A DNA stretch of 64,000 nucleotides, taken from contig JBFNNX010000023.1 of the NCBI GenBank assembly GCA_040791665.1, forward strand, positions 310,001 to 374,000. Direction: 5' to 3'. Every line of letters begins with the position of its first letter. The first letter of the stretch is position 1. The DNA comes from Thiodiazotropha sp040791665 (GTDB taxonomy: Bacteria; Pseudomonadota; Gammaproteobacteria; Chromatiales; Chromatiaceae). The notes under the pieces are model-generated. The model had not been told where the DNA came from. It saw only the letters and a program-made list of their open reading frames with translations, and ran no database searches. The position numbers and the translations under genes are program-made. Below are positions 26,837 to 35,113 of this stretch, one piece after another.

Positions 26837-28098
26837 GCGTCCTCCGCAAGCCGCAGGCCGGTAAAGGCCCAGCGTTCGTCGGGATAGAAGAAGTTACGAT
26901 AGCTGGCACGGGTATGACCGGTAGGCGTCGCGCAGCACCCGCCTTTCAGCACCATCTGGTTGGACATGAATTTACCGTTGTACTCCCCCATTGAGCCGGC
27001 CAAGGGTTTGAAACCGGGATAGGCGGCATAGGGCGAGGCCGACCAGGTCCAAAGATCGCCATACCACTGTCCTGCCTCCCCGGCCGGGGCCGGATGAAGC
27101 TGATCTTCATCGATGAAATTGCCACTCAGCGGCTGTTGGGACAGCACGATCTCCAACTCGCTCTCCAGCGGCAGACGCTTGCCCACCCAGCGGGCGTAGG
27201 CATCCGCCTCGTAGTAACTGAGATGACAGACGGGTTCATACGGATTCAATCGACTCAGCCCGCCCAGAGTGAACTGCATCCACTCGCCCTCCTGCTGTTC
27301 CCAATAGAGCGGATGCCGCCAACCCTCGCGTTGCAGCAGCGCCCAGCCATCGGAGAGCCATAGGGCCGGATCGTCATACCCACCATCGTCCATGAAGCCT
27401 TGATATTCGCCGTTGGTCACCATGCGATCGGCAAGCCGAAAATCGGACAACAACAGATCATGCCGCGGTGTTTCGTTGTCATAGGCGAAGCCCTCATCCT
27501 GTCCGTGACCTATTCGGTGGACACCACCCGCTTGCTCCACCCAGCGTACCGCCCTGCTTTTGCCTGGGGCGATCCGCAGATCATCCCGATAAACCGGTTT
27601 CAACGGATTCGACCAGAAGTTGTGCTTCACATCCATCAGCAGCAGCTCCTGATGCTGCTCCTCATGGTTGAGCCCGAGGATGACCCGGAATGCAAGCTCA
27701 CGCCAATCCTTATCGGTTACGGATTCCATCAACCGATGCATCCGTTCATCCACATGGGCACGGTACTGGTAGACTTCGTCCACCGTCGGACGGGATAACA
27801 GTCCCCGCCTGGGCCTGGGATGCATCATGCCGTGGGTGTAGTAGTAGCTGTTGAAGATGTAATCGAACTGGGGATGAAAGGGCTTGTAGCCGGAATTGAA
27901 GTGGGACAGCACGAAAGCCTCGAAAAACCAGCTCACATGGGCGATATGCCACTTCGGCGGACTGGTCTGGACGATGGATTGAATTTGATAATCATCGGCC
28001 CGTAACGGCAGGCAGAGGGTCTCGGAAAATTGCCGGACACGCTGGAACTCCGTCATTAACCGATCACGGCCGCTGTTTATGGTGATAGTGCTTTCCAT
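26833..28098 (-). CDS. egtB: Ergothioneine sulfoxide synthase EgtB
   Basis: 421 residues. An N-terminal DinB-like domain supplies the iron ligands (HIAHVSWFFEAFV and NHEEQHQELLLMDVKH), followed by an FGE-sulfatase domain (NGEYQGFMDDGGY, HLSYYEADAYARWVGKRLPL, and the end KGGCCATPTGHTRASYRNFF). EgtB joins hercynine with a thiol (gamma-glutamylcysteine or cysteine) using oxygen. No egtA, egtC or egtE is present in the window, so a cysteine-using variant or distant partners must be considered. Confidence 0.94.
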   Translation of the reverse strand: MESTITINSGRDRLMTEFQRVRQFSETLCLPLRADDYQIQSIVQTSPPKWHIAHVSWFFEAFVLSHFNSGYKPFHPQFDYIFNSYYYTHGMMHPRPRRGLLSRPTVDEVYQYRAHVDERMHRLMESVTDKDWRELAFRVILGLNHEEQHQELLLMDVKHNFWSNPLKPVYRDDLRIAPGKSRAVRWVEQAGGVHRIGHGQDEGFAYDNETPRHDLLLSDFRLADRMVTNGEYQGFMDDGGYDDPALWLSDGWALLQREGWRHPLYWEQQEGEWMQFTLGGLSRLNPYEPVCHLSYYEADAYARWVGKRLPLESELEIVLSQQPLSGNFIDEDQLHPAPAGEAGQWYGDLWTWSASPYAAYPGFKPLAGSMGEYNGKFMSNQMVLKGGCCATPTGHTRASYRNFFYPDERWAFTGLRLAEDA

Positions 28099-28157
28099 AT
28101 CAATATCTCATTCTGCTTTTTTTTGCTTATTGAGATCCCAGGCACGCCATTGGCAGA

Positions 28158-29006
28158 TCAAGCCATCAAGCCCGCTCCATGTAAACGCAATTGCTGAAGA
28201 TATACAAGCAACAAAGTATAGGGTTGATCCTGCCTCAGCAATTCTGCATAGGGCAGTATCGCACCGACCCAGCCATCCGTATGCCAATAGGCACCATGCT
28301 TCAACTCAAGTTCCATCCAATCGCCGGGTTCAGGATAGGCAGTCACATAAAGATAGGCATCCGGAATCGATTCATCGCCTGTGACAAAACCGAAATTCAT
28401 CTGCTCATCCGCATGTTCCTCATCGGCGGGATCGGCACCGGGAACCAACCGGCCGGAGAACCAGTTCACGGCAAGATCGAAATGGTGTGGGAATAGCTGC
28501 ACCGGGCCGGTCTCCTCCCTCAACCCGCCCTTGAACGCCTTGAACACGCTATCTACCCAATTGATCGCGCGACGATAACTTTCAACCGCCTGGTAATCGT
28601 AGGGTAAGATCGATTCATCCCCGTACTCATCCAACAGGCGCCGCGCCAAATCGACCTCGGCTGACGGGAGAGCCGAAATGATCCAACGGCACAAACCCGC
28701 CGTGCTCTGTCCCGCCAGGGGCAGGGTCGACAGCCTGCCGTCACTGCTGGAAAGAACCAGTCGATGACTGGCCAGGTCGAGGTTGAGTTCGCAAGTTTGC
28801 GCGTCGGCGAAGAAGGGTGTGGTGGTCAATCCATGGGTGTAGACACTCAAGGTAATATGCCACCAGTGCTTTGACTTCGGCATAAAATGGCTACGCACCC
28901 GACCGGCAATGCGGGCATATTGCTGCAGGGTATCCCTGGTTGGTCGCCAAGCGGACAGAGTGAGTGAGGGAAGTCGTACCGGCACCTCGGTTTCTTGTTT
29001 GGTCAT
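28158..29006 (-). CDS. DUF5996 family protein
   Basis: 282 residues. The start LPSLTLSAWRPTRDTLQQYA, then KHWWHITLSVYTHGLTTTP, and FPHHFDLAVNWFSGR further in, match the DUF5996 family. No catalytic role is established. It has no signal peptide. It lies 19 bp after the fusion gene and 59 bp before egtB on the same strand, so it belongs to the same likely operon. The tail LYVTAYPEPGDWMELEL is rich in aromatic and acidic residues. Confidence 0.85.
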   Translation of the reverse strand: MTKQETEVPVRLPSLTLSAWRPTRDTLQQYARIAGRVRSHFMPKSKHWWHITLSVYTHGLTTTPFFADAQTCELNLDLASHRLVLSSSDGRLSTLPLAGQSTAGLCRWIISALPSAEVDLARRLLDEYGDESILPYDYQAVESYRRAINWVDSVFKAFKGGLREETGPVQLFPHHFDLAVNWFSGRLVPGADPADEEHADEQMNFGFVTGDESIPDAYLYVTAYPEPGDWMELELKHGAYWHTDGWVGAILPYAELLRQDQPYTLLLVYLQQLRLHGAGLMA

Positions 29007-29025
29007 GGTTGTCTCACATCAAAGG

Positions 29026-30645
29026 TTACGCAACTGAGACTCCCGCATAGGCAATCCCGGTCAAATGGGCCATTTCGCGATCGAAGGTTGTGAGGTCGTC
29101 GGCACAGAAACCACCGAGATGATCGTGACCGCAGGCCCTCGCCATCACCTGCATCAACTCGGTCGAGGCGCGAAAGAAACTGTTCAGCTGTTCGGCCCCC
29201 TTCCCGATCTTCAGACGCCGCCGCAAGTCCGCTCGCTGGGTGGCGATGCCCACCGGGCAGTTGTTGGTATGGCAGGCGCGCATGCCGAGACAGCCGATGG
29301 CCTGCAGCGCCGAATTCGAGACGGCGATAGCATCCGCACCCAGGGCCAGCGCCTTGATAAAATCGGCCGGGAGCCTGAGACCGCCGGTGATGACCAGGGA
29401 GACGTCACTCCGTCCCCGCCTGTCCAGATAGCATCGGGCCCGGGCCAGGGCAGGAATGGTGGGCACCGATATGTTGTCACGGAAAATCCTCGGGGCCGCT
29501 CCCGTGCCGCCGCCCCGGCCGTCCAATATGATGTAGTCGACGCCGATCCTCAACGCAGCCTCGATATCCCTTTCGATATGTTGCGCGGAGAGCTTGACCC
29601 CGATGGGTATGCCACCGGTGGCTTCACGCACCTCGTCGGCGAAACGGCGGTAGTCGTCCACACTCTCCCAGTCGGGAAAGCGGGATGGCGAGATGGCGGC
29701 CTCACCCTCATCCAACCCACGCACCTCGGCAATCCGGCCCTTGACCTTGTTTCCCGGCAGGTGGCCGCCGGTGCCTGTCTTGGCTCCCTGGCCGCATTTG
29801 AAATGAAAAGCCTGGCAGTGTTGCACCTTGTCCATCGAGTAACCGAAACGGGCCGATGCCAGTTCGTAGAGATAGCGGCTGTTGGCGGCCTGCTCGTCCG
29901 GCAGCATACCGCCCTCGCCGGAGCATATGCCGGTACCCGCCAGTTCCGCCCCCTTGGCCAGCGCCACTTTGGCCTCTTCAGACAGGGCGCCGAAACTCAT
30001 GTCTGAGACCAGTAGGGGGAGATCCAGCCGCAATGGCTTGTCGGCGTTGGGGCCGATCACCACTTCGGTGCCTACCGGGTGATCATCCAACAACGGCACT
30101 CGATGCAATTGGGCTGTCAGCAGCTGGATCCGCTCCCATTTCGGCAGCTCGTCCCAGGGTACGCCCATGGCGCTGACCCGGCCGTGATGGCCCACCTTCA
30201 ACAGGCCGTGTTCGGCCAGATGCTGGATATATTTGTAGTGCGGTTCCTCACTGCCGCCATGCAGGTCCTGATACAGACCCTGATACCGTTCCCGTTCATA
30301 GGGCTGGGGGTTATCCTCAGCCCAGGCCCTGATCTCATCCTCGTCCACCCAGACCCGACCCTCCTCGACCCAGGCCTGGAACGGGTGCAGACGTTCCGCC
30401 GGGTTGTAGGCGCTGATCCCTGTCTTGTAGCGATAGTCCCAGTCGTGCAACCCACAGATGAGATCCTCGCCCTCGATGCGGCCGTCTGCCATCAGTGCGC
30501 CCCGGTGGGCGCAACGCCCGTAGAGCACCGAAACCCGCTCCTCCTCCCGCCATCTGATAACGACCAGGTCGACGCCGGCAGCCAGGGCGTAGGTTGGGGT
30601 AAGCGGTTGCAGATCGGACCAGGAGAGGATGGCTGTTTTTTTCAT
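29026..30645 (-). CDS. Rieske ferredoxin domain fused to FMN-binding glutamate synthase domain
   Basis: 539 residues. Residues 1 to about 90 are a Rieske [2Fe-2S] domain with C45-x-H47 and C64-x2-H67. From about 150 on comes a GltS-type FMN (beta/alpha)8 domain: VSDMSFGALSEEAKVALAKG, GEGGMLPDEQ, CGQGAKTGTGGHLPGNKV. The 3Fe-4S site has C452, C458 and C463 in CLGMRACHTNNCPVGI. There is no glutaminase domain, so it is not a normal glutamine-dependent synthase. It leads the egt operon. An ammonia- or amine-linked oxidoreductase is possible; the substrate is unknown. Confidence 0.88.
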   Translation of the reverse strand: MKKTAILSWSDLQPLTPTYALAAGVDLVVIRWREEERVSVLYGRCAHRGALMADGRIEGEDLICGLHDWDYRYKTGISAYNPAERLHPFQAWVEEGRVWVDEDEIRAWAEDNPQPYERERYQGLYQDLHGGSEEPHYKYIQHLAEHGLLKVGHHGRVSAMGVPWDELPKWERIQLLTAQLHRVPLLDDHPVGTEVVIGPNADKPLRLDLPLLVSDMSFGALSEEAKVALAKGAELAGTGICSGEGGMLPDEQAANSRYLYELASARFGYSMDKVQHCQAFHFKCGQGAKTGTGGHLPGNKVKGRIAEVRGLDEGEAAISPSRFPDWESVDDYRRFADEVREATGGIPIGVKLSAQHIERDIEAALRIGVDYIILDGRGGGTGAAPRIFRDNISVPTIPALARARCYLDRRGRSDVSLVITGGLRLPADFIKALALGADAIAVSNSALQAIGCLGMRACHTNNCPVGIATQRADLRRRLKIGKGAEQLNSFFRASTELMQVMARACGHDHLGGFCADDLTTFDREMAHLTGIAYAGVSVA

Positions 30646-30758
30646 GGCAGATACCTTGATGTTATTGTTGATCGATAGCGTGCGTCCTTTAACAATACGT
30701 CAAGAATAGAAATAGCGATTCATTTCATCAATCGATACAGTGAAACGGGAGGGTGACC

Positions 30759-31058
30759 ATGGCCACGGAAGAGATGCGCAGGATCTTCTACACCACCCTG
30801 GCATCGATCCCGCCAGGCCGCTATTGCAGCTACGGCGATATCGCCGGGCTGTGTGGCGTTCACGTTCGGCAGGTACTGGCCTGGCTGCGTACCCTGCCCA
30901 GGGAGAGCGATCTTCCCTGGTATCGATTGATCACCGGACAACGGCGGATTGCCGACTACCCGGGTAACGAAAGACAGTACCGCAGACTCGCGGAAGAGGG
31001 ACTCGTCCCCGAAGCCGACGGCCGCTTTCCGGTTCATTACAGGTGGCCGGATTCCTAG
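30759..31058 (+). CDS. MGMT/ATL family protein (alkyltransferase-like, no reactive Cys)
   Basis: 99 residues from the ATG at 30759, with GGGAGG upstream. The DNA-binding part of O6-alkylguanine transferases is recognisable (IPPGRYCSYGDIAGLCGV, HVRQVLAWLR). The active-site PCHR is replaced by PWYR at 53-56, the Trp form seen in ATL proteins. These bind alkylated bases and flag them for nucleotide excision repair. Its TAG stop is the first triplet of repeat A copy 4. Confidence 0.88.
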   Translation: MATEEMRRIFYTTLASIPPGRYCSYGDIAGLCGVHVRQVLAWLRTLPRESDLPWYRLITGQRRIADYPGNERQYRRLAEEGLVPEADGRFPVHYRWPDS

Positions 31059-31080
31059 GGCCTGTTAACACTAGTCCACA
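31056..31080. repeat. Dispersed repeat A, copy 4 (left part)
   Basis: Matches the consensus from TAGGGCC through CTGTTAACACTAGTCCA; the right end is replaced. It supplies the stop of the plus-strand ATL gene (31056-31058) and of the minus-strand gene (31071-31073, CTA). Confidence 0.75.
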
Positions 31081-31658
31081 GCTGCCCCTCCGCCATTCAA
31101 GTCACCCTGCTGATCGATATCGAGCAGAACACCAGGATCTTCCGTGGGTAACAAGATCAGCTCATTGGCATGGGCCTGCAGCAGATGGCGTGCACCATGG
31201 TCACCCTGCAAGGCCTGTAACCGGTCCCCCCATTGTTGCCCGAAACCAACTGGATGGCCACGACGTCCTCGAAATGCGGGTGCGGCGATAGCAGCCCCTT
31301 GAACCAACGCTTGGACCACTGAGCGAATGGTCTCGGGCGCAATCCAGGGCATATCCGCCAACGCCACCACCCAGCCCGCCGCATCGGCACTGGCCCCTAT
31401 CCCCATGGCCAGGCTCCTCCCCATGCCCTGCTCCGCCAGTGCGTTTTCCAGCACACTCAAACCCAGGGCTTCGAAATGCTCAGCCAAACGAACATCATCA
31501 GGGCGTACGATTGCCAGGGTGCTGGGCAACGCGGTAACGAGATTATGCGCCGCCGCCATGCCCACCAACTCACCGTTAGGGAGCGGATGCAGCAGCTTGT
31601 GGCCGCCGAAACGTTGACCGGTACCGGCCGCCAGCAGTATGCCTTGTATCTCAGTCAT
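31071..31658 (-). CDS. MocA-like molybdopterin cytidylyltransferase / NTP transferase
   Basis: 195 residues. The nucleotidyltransferase signature ILLAAGTGQRFGGHKLLHPL is followed by VVALADMPWIAPETI and FRGRRGHPVGFG, as in MocA/MobA-like enzymes that attach CMP or GMP to molybdopterin. A role in maturing the iorAB hydroxylase 3.5 kb away is plausible, since CMP-cofactor enzymes need a MocA. Its stop is inside a repeat, and another repeat copy lies 5 bp before its start. Confidence 0.82.
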   Translation of the reverse strand: MTEIQGILLAAGTGQRFGGHKLLHPLPNGELVGMAAAHNLVTALPSTLAIVRPDDVRLAEHFEALGLSVLENALAEQGMGRSLAMGIGASADAAGWVVALADMPWIAPETIRSVVQALVQGAAIAAPAFRGRRGHPVGFGQQWGDRLQALQGDHGARHLLQAHANELILLPTEDPGVLLDIDQQGDLNGGGAAVD

Positions 31659-31663
31659 GACTC

Positions 31664-31688
31664 TAGGGCCTGTTGGCAGTGATCCAAT
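31664..31688. repeat. Dispersed repeat A, copy 5 (left part, diverged)
   Basis: TAGGGCCTGTTGGCAGTG, then ATCCAATA; the right end is lost. Five bases separate it from the MocA-like start codon, so it occupies the place of a ribosome-binding site on the minus strand. Confidence 0.6.
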
Positions 31689-32139
31689 ATTACTCTGTGG
31701 CGGATCTCCAGTAGGAACATGTCATCAACCGACCGGGCAGGCTATCAGTGGATCACCTTAAATAACTCATTATGCACATTCGTAGCAGTTTTTTTATAAA
31801 CACTCTAATGCTGAGACAAGACATACAGTAGTTCAGGCATTCCAATGGCACGCCCTGTCTGGCCTTTTACTACTACCATTCTTTGCACTTAGTCTATGCT
31901 CAGACTATTAAAGGCACTGAATGCTATAAGAAATATATGATTATTTCAGAGATACCCGCGGCACAAGGACAATCCTACTCCCGGCAGGATTTGCTATTAC
32001 CTACATCTCTATAGGTCAGATGCGCCGCCATTTCCGATCGCTCCTTGCGATTGAAATATAAATCGAATAAGCGGTATCTGTGTGCTGATCAGCTAAGGAC
32101 CACTTTTGTCAGCACCTGCATGGAAAAAGGAGTCTGCCC
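31689..32139. other. 450-bp gap without a supported gene
   Basis: AT-rich promoter-like sequence upstream of the DUF2235 gene. A small hairpin TAGTCT/AGACTA lies near 31890-31910. No ORF, tRNA or clear operator is seen. Confidence 0.5.
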
Positions 32140-34359
32140 ATGACCAGGAAACTCGTTTTATGCTCGGACGGTACAGGTAACAGTGGCGGAAAAGCTCGGG
32201 GTACCAATGTCTGGCGCTTTTATAAAGCGGTCGATACCAATCTAGGCCAACTGACTTTCTATCAGGACGGTGTCGGCACCCAGGCTTTTAAACTTTTTCG
32301 ACTGCTTGGAGGGGCATTTGGCTATGGTCTGAAGGCCAACATCCGAGAAATGTACCACTTTTTGGTCCACAACTATCAACCTGGTGACGATATTTATCTG
32401 CTCGGTTTCAGCCGCGGCGCCTTCACCATCAGAGCCTTGGCCTATATGGTGACTGTATGCGGAGTCGTCAAGGCGGATGGGGACCCGAAAGAGACGGAAA
32501 GGCGCATTGATGATGCCATGAAGAGATATCTCGACTGGCGGAAGGAGATCCGGAAATTCAGTAAAACCGTGCTTACTCCTTCTATTCGGAAGAGAGTAGG
32601 GCATGTGCCACTCGAACAGCTAGTCCGGGCGTATCGAGAACTCGGCCACAAACCGCTCACCGAAGTTTTGGAAGAGCAGGAAAAAAAATGGTCGGAGAAG
32701 GAGAGTGCCGACGACGGTTTGGTGTACCGCCCGATAATCCGTTTCATCGGGGTATGGGATACGGTCGATGCAGTCGGTCTTCCCATCGACGAACTGACCG
32801 AATTTCTCGACTGGTGGTTTCATTTCAGATTCTACAGCTATGATCGGTACCCCATTGCCGGGCACAACTATCACGCCCTCTCCCTGGACGACGAAAGGCA
32901 CACCTTTCACCCACTGATGTGGGACGAGTCTTTGCAGGTTACGGGACAAAAGATCGAACAGATCTGGTTTTCCGGCGTTCATTCCAACGTCGGCGGCGGC
33001 TATGCCAAGGATGAAATGGCTTACGTGTCACTGGACTGGATGATGGAGAAAGCGGAAGGCTGCGGACTGAAGTTATTGAAATCCTCCCGGATAGAAGCGT
33101 CGGAACAGGCCAGAGTCAACGGCAAGATATATGACTCACGAGCAGGCCTGGCTTCCTATTACCGTTACAAACCCCGGGAAGTGGATCAGATCTGCGATCT
33201 GGCAAACGCTCCAGTGCTGTTGCACGAGTCGGTATTCCAGCGAATCAAGCAGGTGACCGAAGACTACGCCCCAATGGTTTTCGGCAAACACTACTCGGTA
33301 CCGCCGACAGGCAAACCACATCCAATGGACACCCTACCGGATGAACGACTGAAGGCGCAGAGTCTGGGTGAAAAAATCGTCTGGTGGCGCAGAGTCACCT
33401 ATTTCCTGTTACTCGTTTCCACCATCGGTACACTCCTTGCCGTCCGAAGGTACGGGGCCATGCCCATGCCTTTGTCCGACAACTGGAAAGGCATCTTAGA
33501 AAGTCTACCGGCTTCCCTCTCCGAATACATCGGCGGATTTCCGGAAAAATGGCTCTACGCCTTCAGTGGCCGCTGGTGGTTCCTCGCCACACTGGTCGTA
33601 CTCTTCAGCGCACTGCTCATGTTCCGCAGCTACCTACGCAAGCGCACCCGGTTCCTTGGGCGATCAGGGTGGAATCTGACTAATGGTACGGCAGTACACT
33701 CTCCGGCGGGTACGTTACTTGAATCCATGGTGGATATTGTCAAGGCAATCTATGCGCCCCAGAAGATACGCAATTATATACGTGAAAAGGTCTTTCCAGT
33801 GACAGCATTTGGCTTTGTCGTCCTGCTGGCTTTATTGTGGCTGTTCAACATGCATATTCTGCCACCCAATAGGGATGCGTGTGTGAGTGAAAAGATAAAA
33901 TTCAGCCAACTACCAGCGAATGGTTCAACGTTACACGACTTCCACACCTGCAATCCCTGGTATGCAACCGGAATCAGCGTGGAAAAGGGCGCGATCTACA
34001 AGGTGCGAGTCACAGGAGACGATAACTGGAGCGACTGGCATATTCCTGCGAATGCAAATGGTTTCGTGGACGAACCAGGCCTACGACATAAACTCATTTC
34101 TTTTTTCAAACGCTACAACAGTGATGGAAATACCGGCAACCAAGACTGGTTCAAGTTAATAGCCAACATTGGTGGACGGCAACAGGTGGCGGTAGGTCGA
34201 AAAGCAGAGTTCACAGCGAAACACAATGGGCCTTTGTATTTCTATGTTAATGGCGTCCTGTGCGATGTGTGTCTAAAGGGTGTGTTTGCCTATTACCGGA
34301 ACAACCAGGGTACTGCGGAGATCCACGTTACGAAGGTTACAAAAACCATGAGTAAGTAG
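32140..34359 (+). CDS. DUF2235 alpha/beta-hydrolase protein with C-terminal membrane part
   Basis: 739 residues. The DUF2235 domain spans about residues 1-340: RKLVLCSDGTGNSGG at the start, the nucleophile elbow GFSRGAF with Ser91, GVWDTVDAVG (Asp), and FSGVHSNVGGGY (His). This domain is found in Tle1 phospholipase effectors and in housekeeping proteins. Membrane segments follow near VTYFLLLVSTIGTLL, WWFLATLVVLFSALLMF and FGFVVLLALLWLFNM, then a soluble C-terminal domain. No type VI secretion genes are nearby, so an effector role is unproven. A strong AAAGGAG lies upstream. Confidence 0.85.
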   Translation: MTRKLVLCSDGTGNSGGKARGTNVWRFYKAVDTNLGQLTFYQDGVGTQAFKLFRLLGGAFGYGLKANIREMYHFLVHNYQPGDDIYLLGFSRGAFTIRALAYMVTVCGVVKADGDPKETERRIDDAMKRYLDWRKEIRKFSKTVLTPSIRKRVGHVPLEQLVRAYRELGHKPLTEVLEEQEKKWSEKESADDGLVYRPIIRFIGVWDTVDAVGLPIDELTEFLDWWFHFRFYSYDRYPIAGHNYHALSLDDERHTFHPLMWDESLQVTGQKIEQIWFSGVHSNVGGGYAKDEMAYVSLDWMMEKAEGCGLKLLKSSRIEASEQARVNGKIYDSRAGLASYYRYKPREVDQICDLANAPVLLHESVFQRIKQVTEDYAPMVFGKHYSVPPTGKPHPMDTLPDERLKAQSLGEKIVWWRRVTYFLLLVSTIGTLLAVRRYGAMPMPLSDNWKGILESLPASLSEYIGGFPEKWLYAFSGRWWFLATLVVLFSALLMFRSYLRKRTRFLGRSGWNLTNGTAVHSPAGTLLESMVDIVKAIYAPQKIRNYIREKVFPVTAFGFVVLLALLWLFNMHILPPNRDACVSEKIKFSQLPANGSTLHDFHTCNPWYATGISVEKGAIYKVRVTGDDNWSDWHIPANANGFVDEPGLRHKLISFFKRYNSDGNTGNQDWFKLIANIGGRQQVAVGRKAEFTAKHNGPLYFYVNGVLCDVCLKGVFAYYRNNQGTAEIHVTKVTKTMSK

Positions 34360-34492
34360 TTGATGTGATATCAATACAATCGACCAAACCGGAAGATAAC
34401 GTAAATTATCACGTGCACATTTTTTGAGGCGGTGGCTCCGGTCTGTTAAAACTGTAATCGCCAAACCACAGTACAGACCATAAGGAACCACC

Positions 34493-35055
34493 ATGGAAAA
34501 AGATAGCACGAAACCGGTGAGTAAAGTGATTCGGATTGATGAGAGCGAGATCCGAACCCATTTAGATGAAATGGTTAGGGGCACGGTAGAAGAGACGCTG
34601 AATCAAATGCTGGATGCAGAAGCCGATGAGATGTGCCGGGCGCAGCGTTATGAGCACTCGCCGGATCGCATCGATACGCGTGCTGGTCACTATAGGCGCA
34701 AGCTACATATCAAAGCCGGCGAGGCTGAGGTCAAGATGCCGCGTTTACGCCTGCATGGGCCTGAGTGAAGCGGCAGCAGGCAAGGCTCGGGACGTCGTTG
34801 AAAAACTCAAAACGATGAAACTCGGTGCAGGCTGAGCAGGTTGAGACAGCGATCCATGAGACGTTGACCTACTATGCTTACCCGCCGCAGCATTGGCTGA
34901 AGCTGAAGACCAACAACCCAATGGAGCGATTACTCAAGGAAGCCAGGCGTCGCACCAAGGTTGTGGGTGCTTTTCCTGACGGACACTCAGCCTTGATGTT
35001 GTGGGAATGCAGACCACAGTGCAATAGAAAAACAAGGTATGGATTTTCGCGGAGA
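34493..35055 (+). pseudogene. IS256-family transposase relic
   Basis: The N-terminal part (EETLNQMLDAEADEMCRAQR, RAGHYRRKLHIKAGEAEVKM) runs to about 34750. It is joined without the catalytic core to C-terminal pieces (KARDVVEKLKTMKL, then after a frameshift at about 34830 HETLTYYAYPPQHWLKLKTN and VVGAFPDGHSALML). About 200 residues with the two catalytic Asp are gone, so it cannot act. The left end may begin near 34424. It abuts the 3' end of iorB. Confidence 0.88.
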
Positions 35056-35113
35056 AGCGTGGGAACCAGAAAACATCCACACCGCAACTCGCGCTTTAAA
35101 AACCATAAACCTA

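Noticed and set aside
29065..30006. 313-codon plus-strand frame
   Set aside because: Antisense shadow of the Rieske-glutamate synthase fusion gene.
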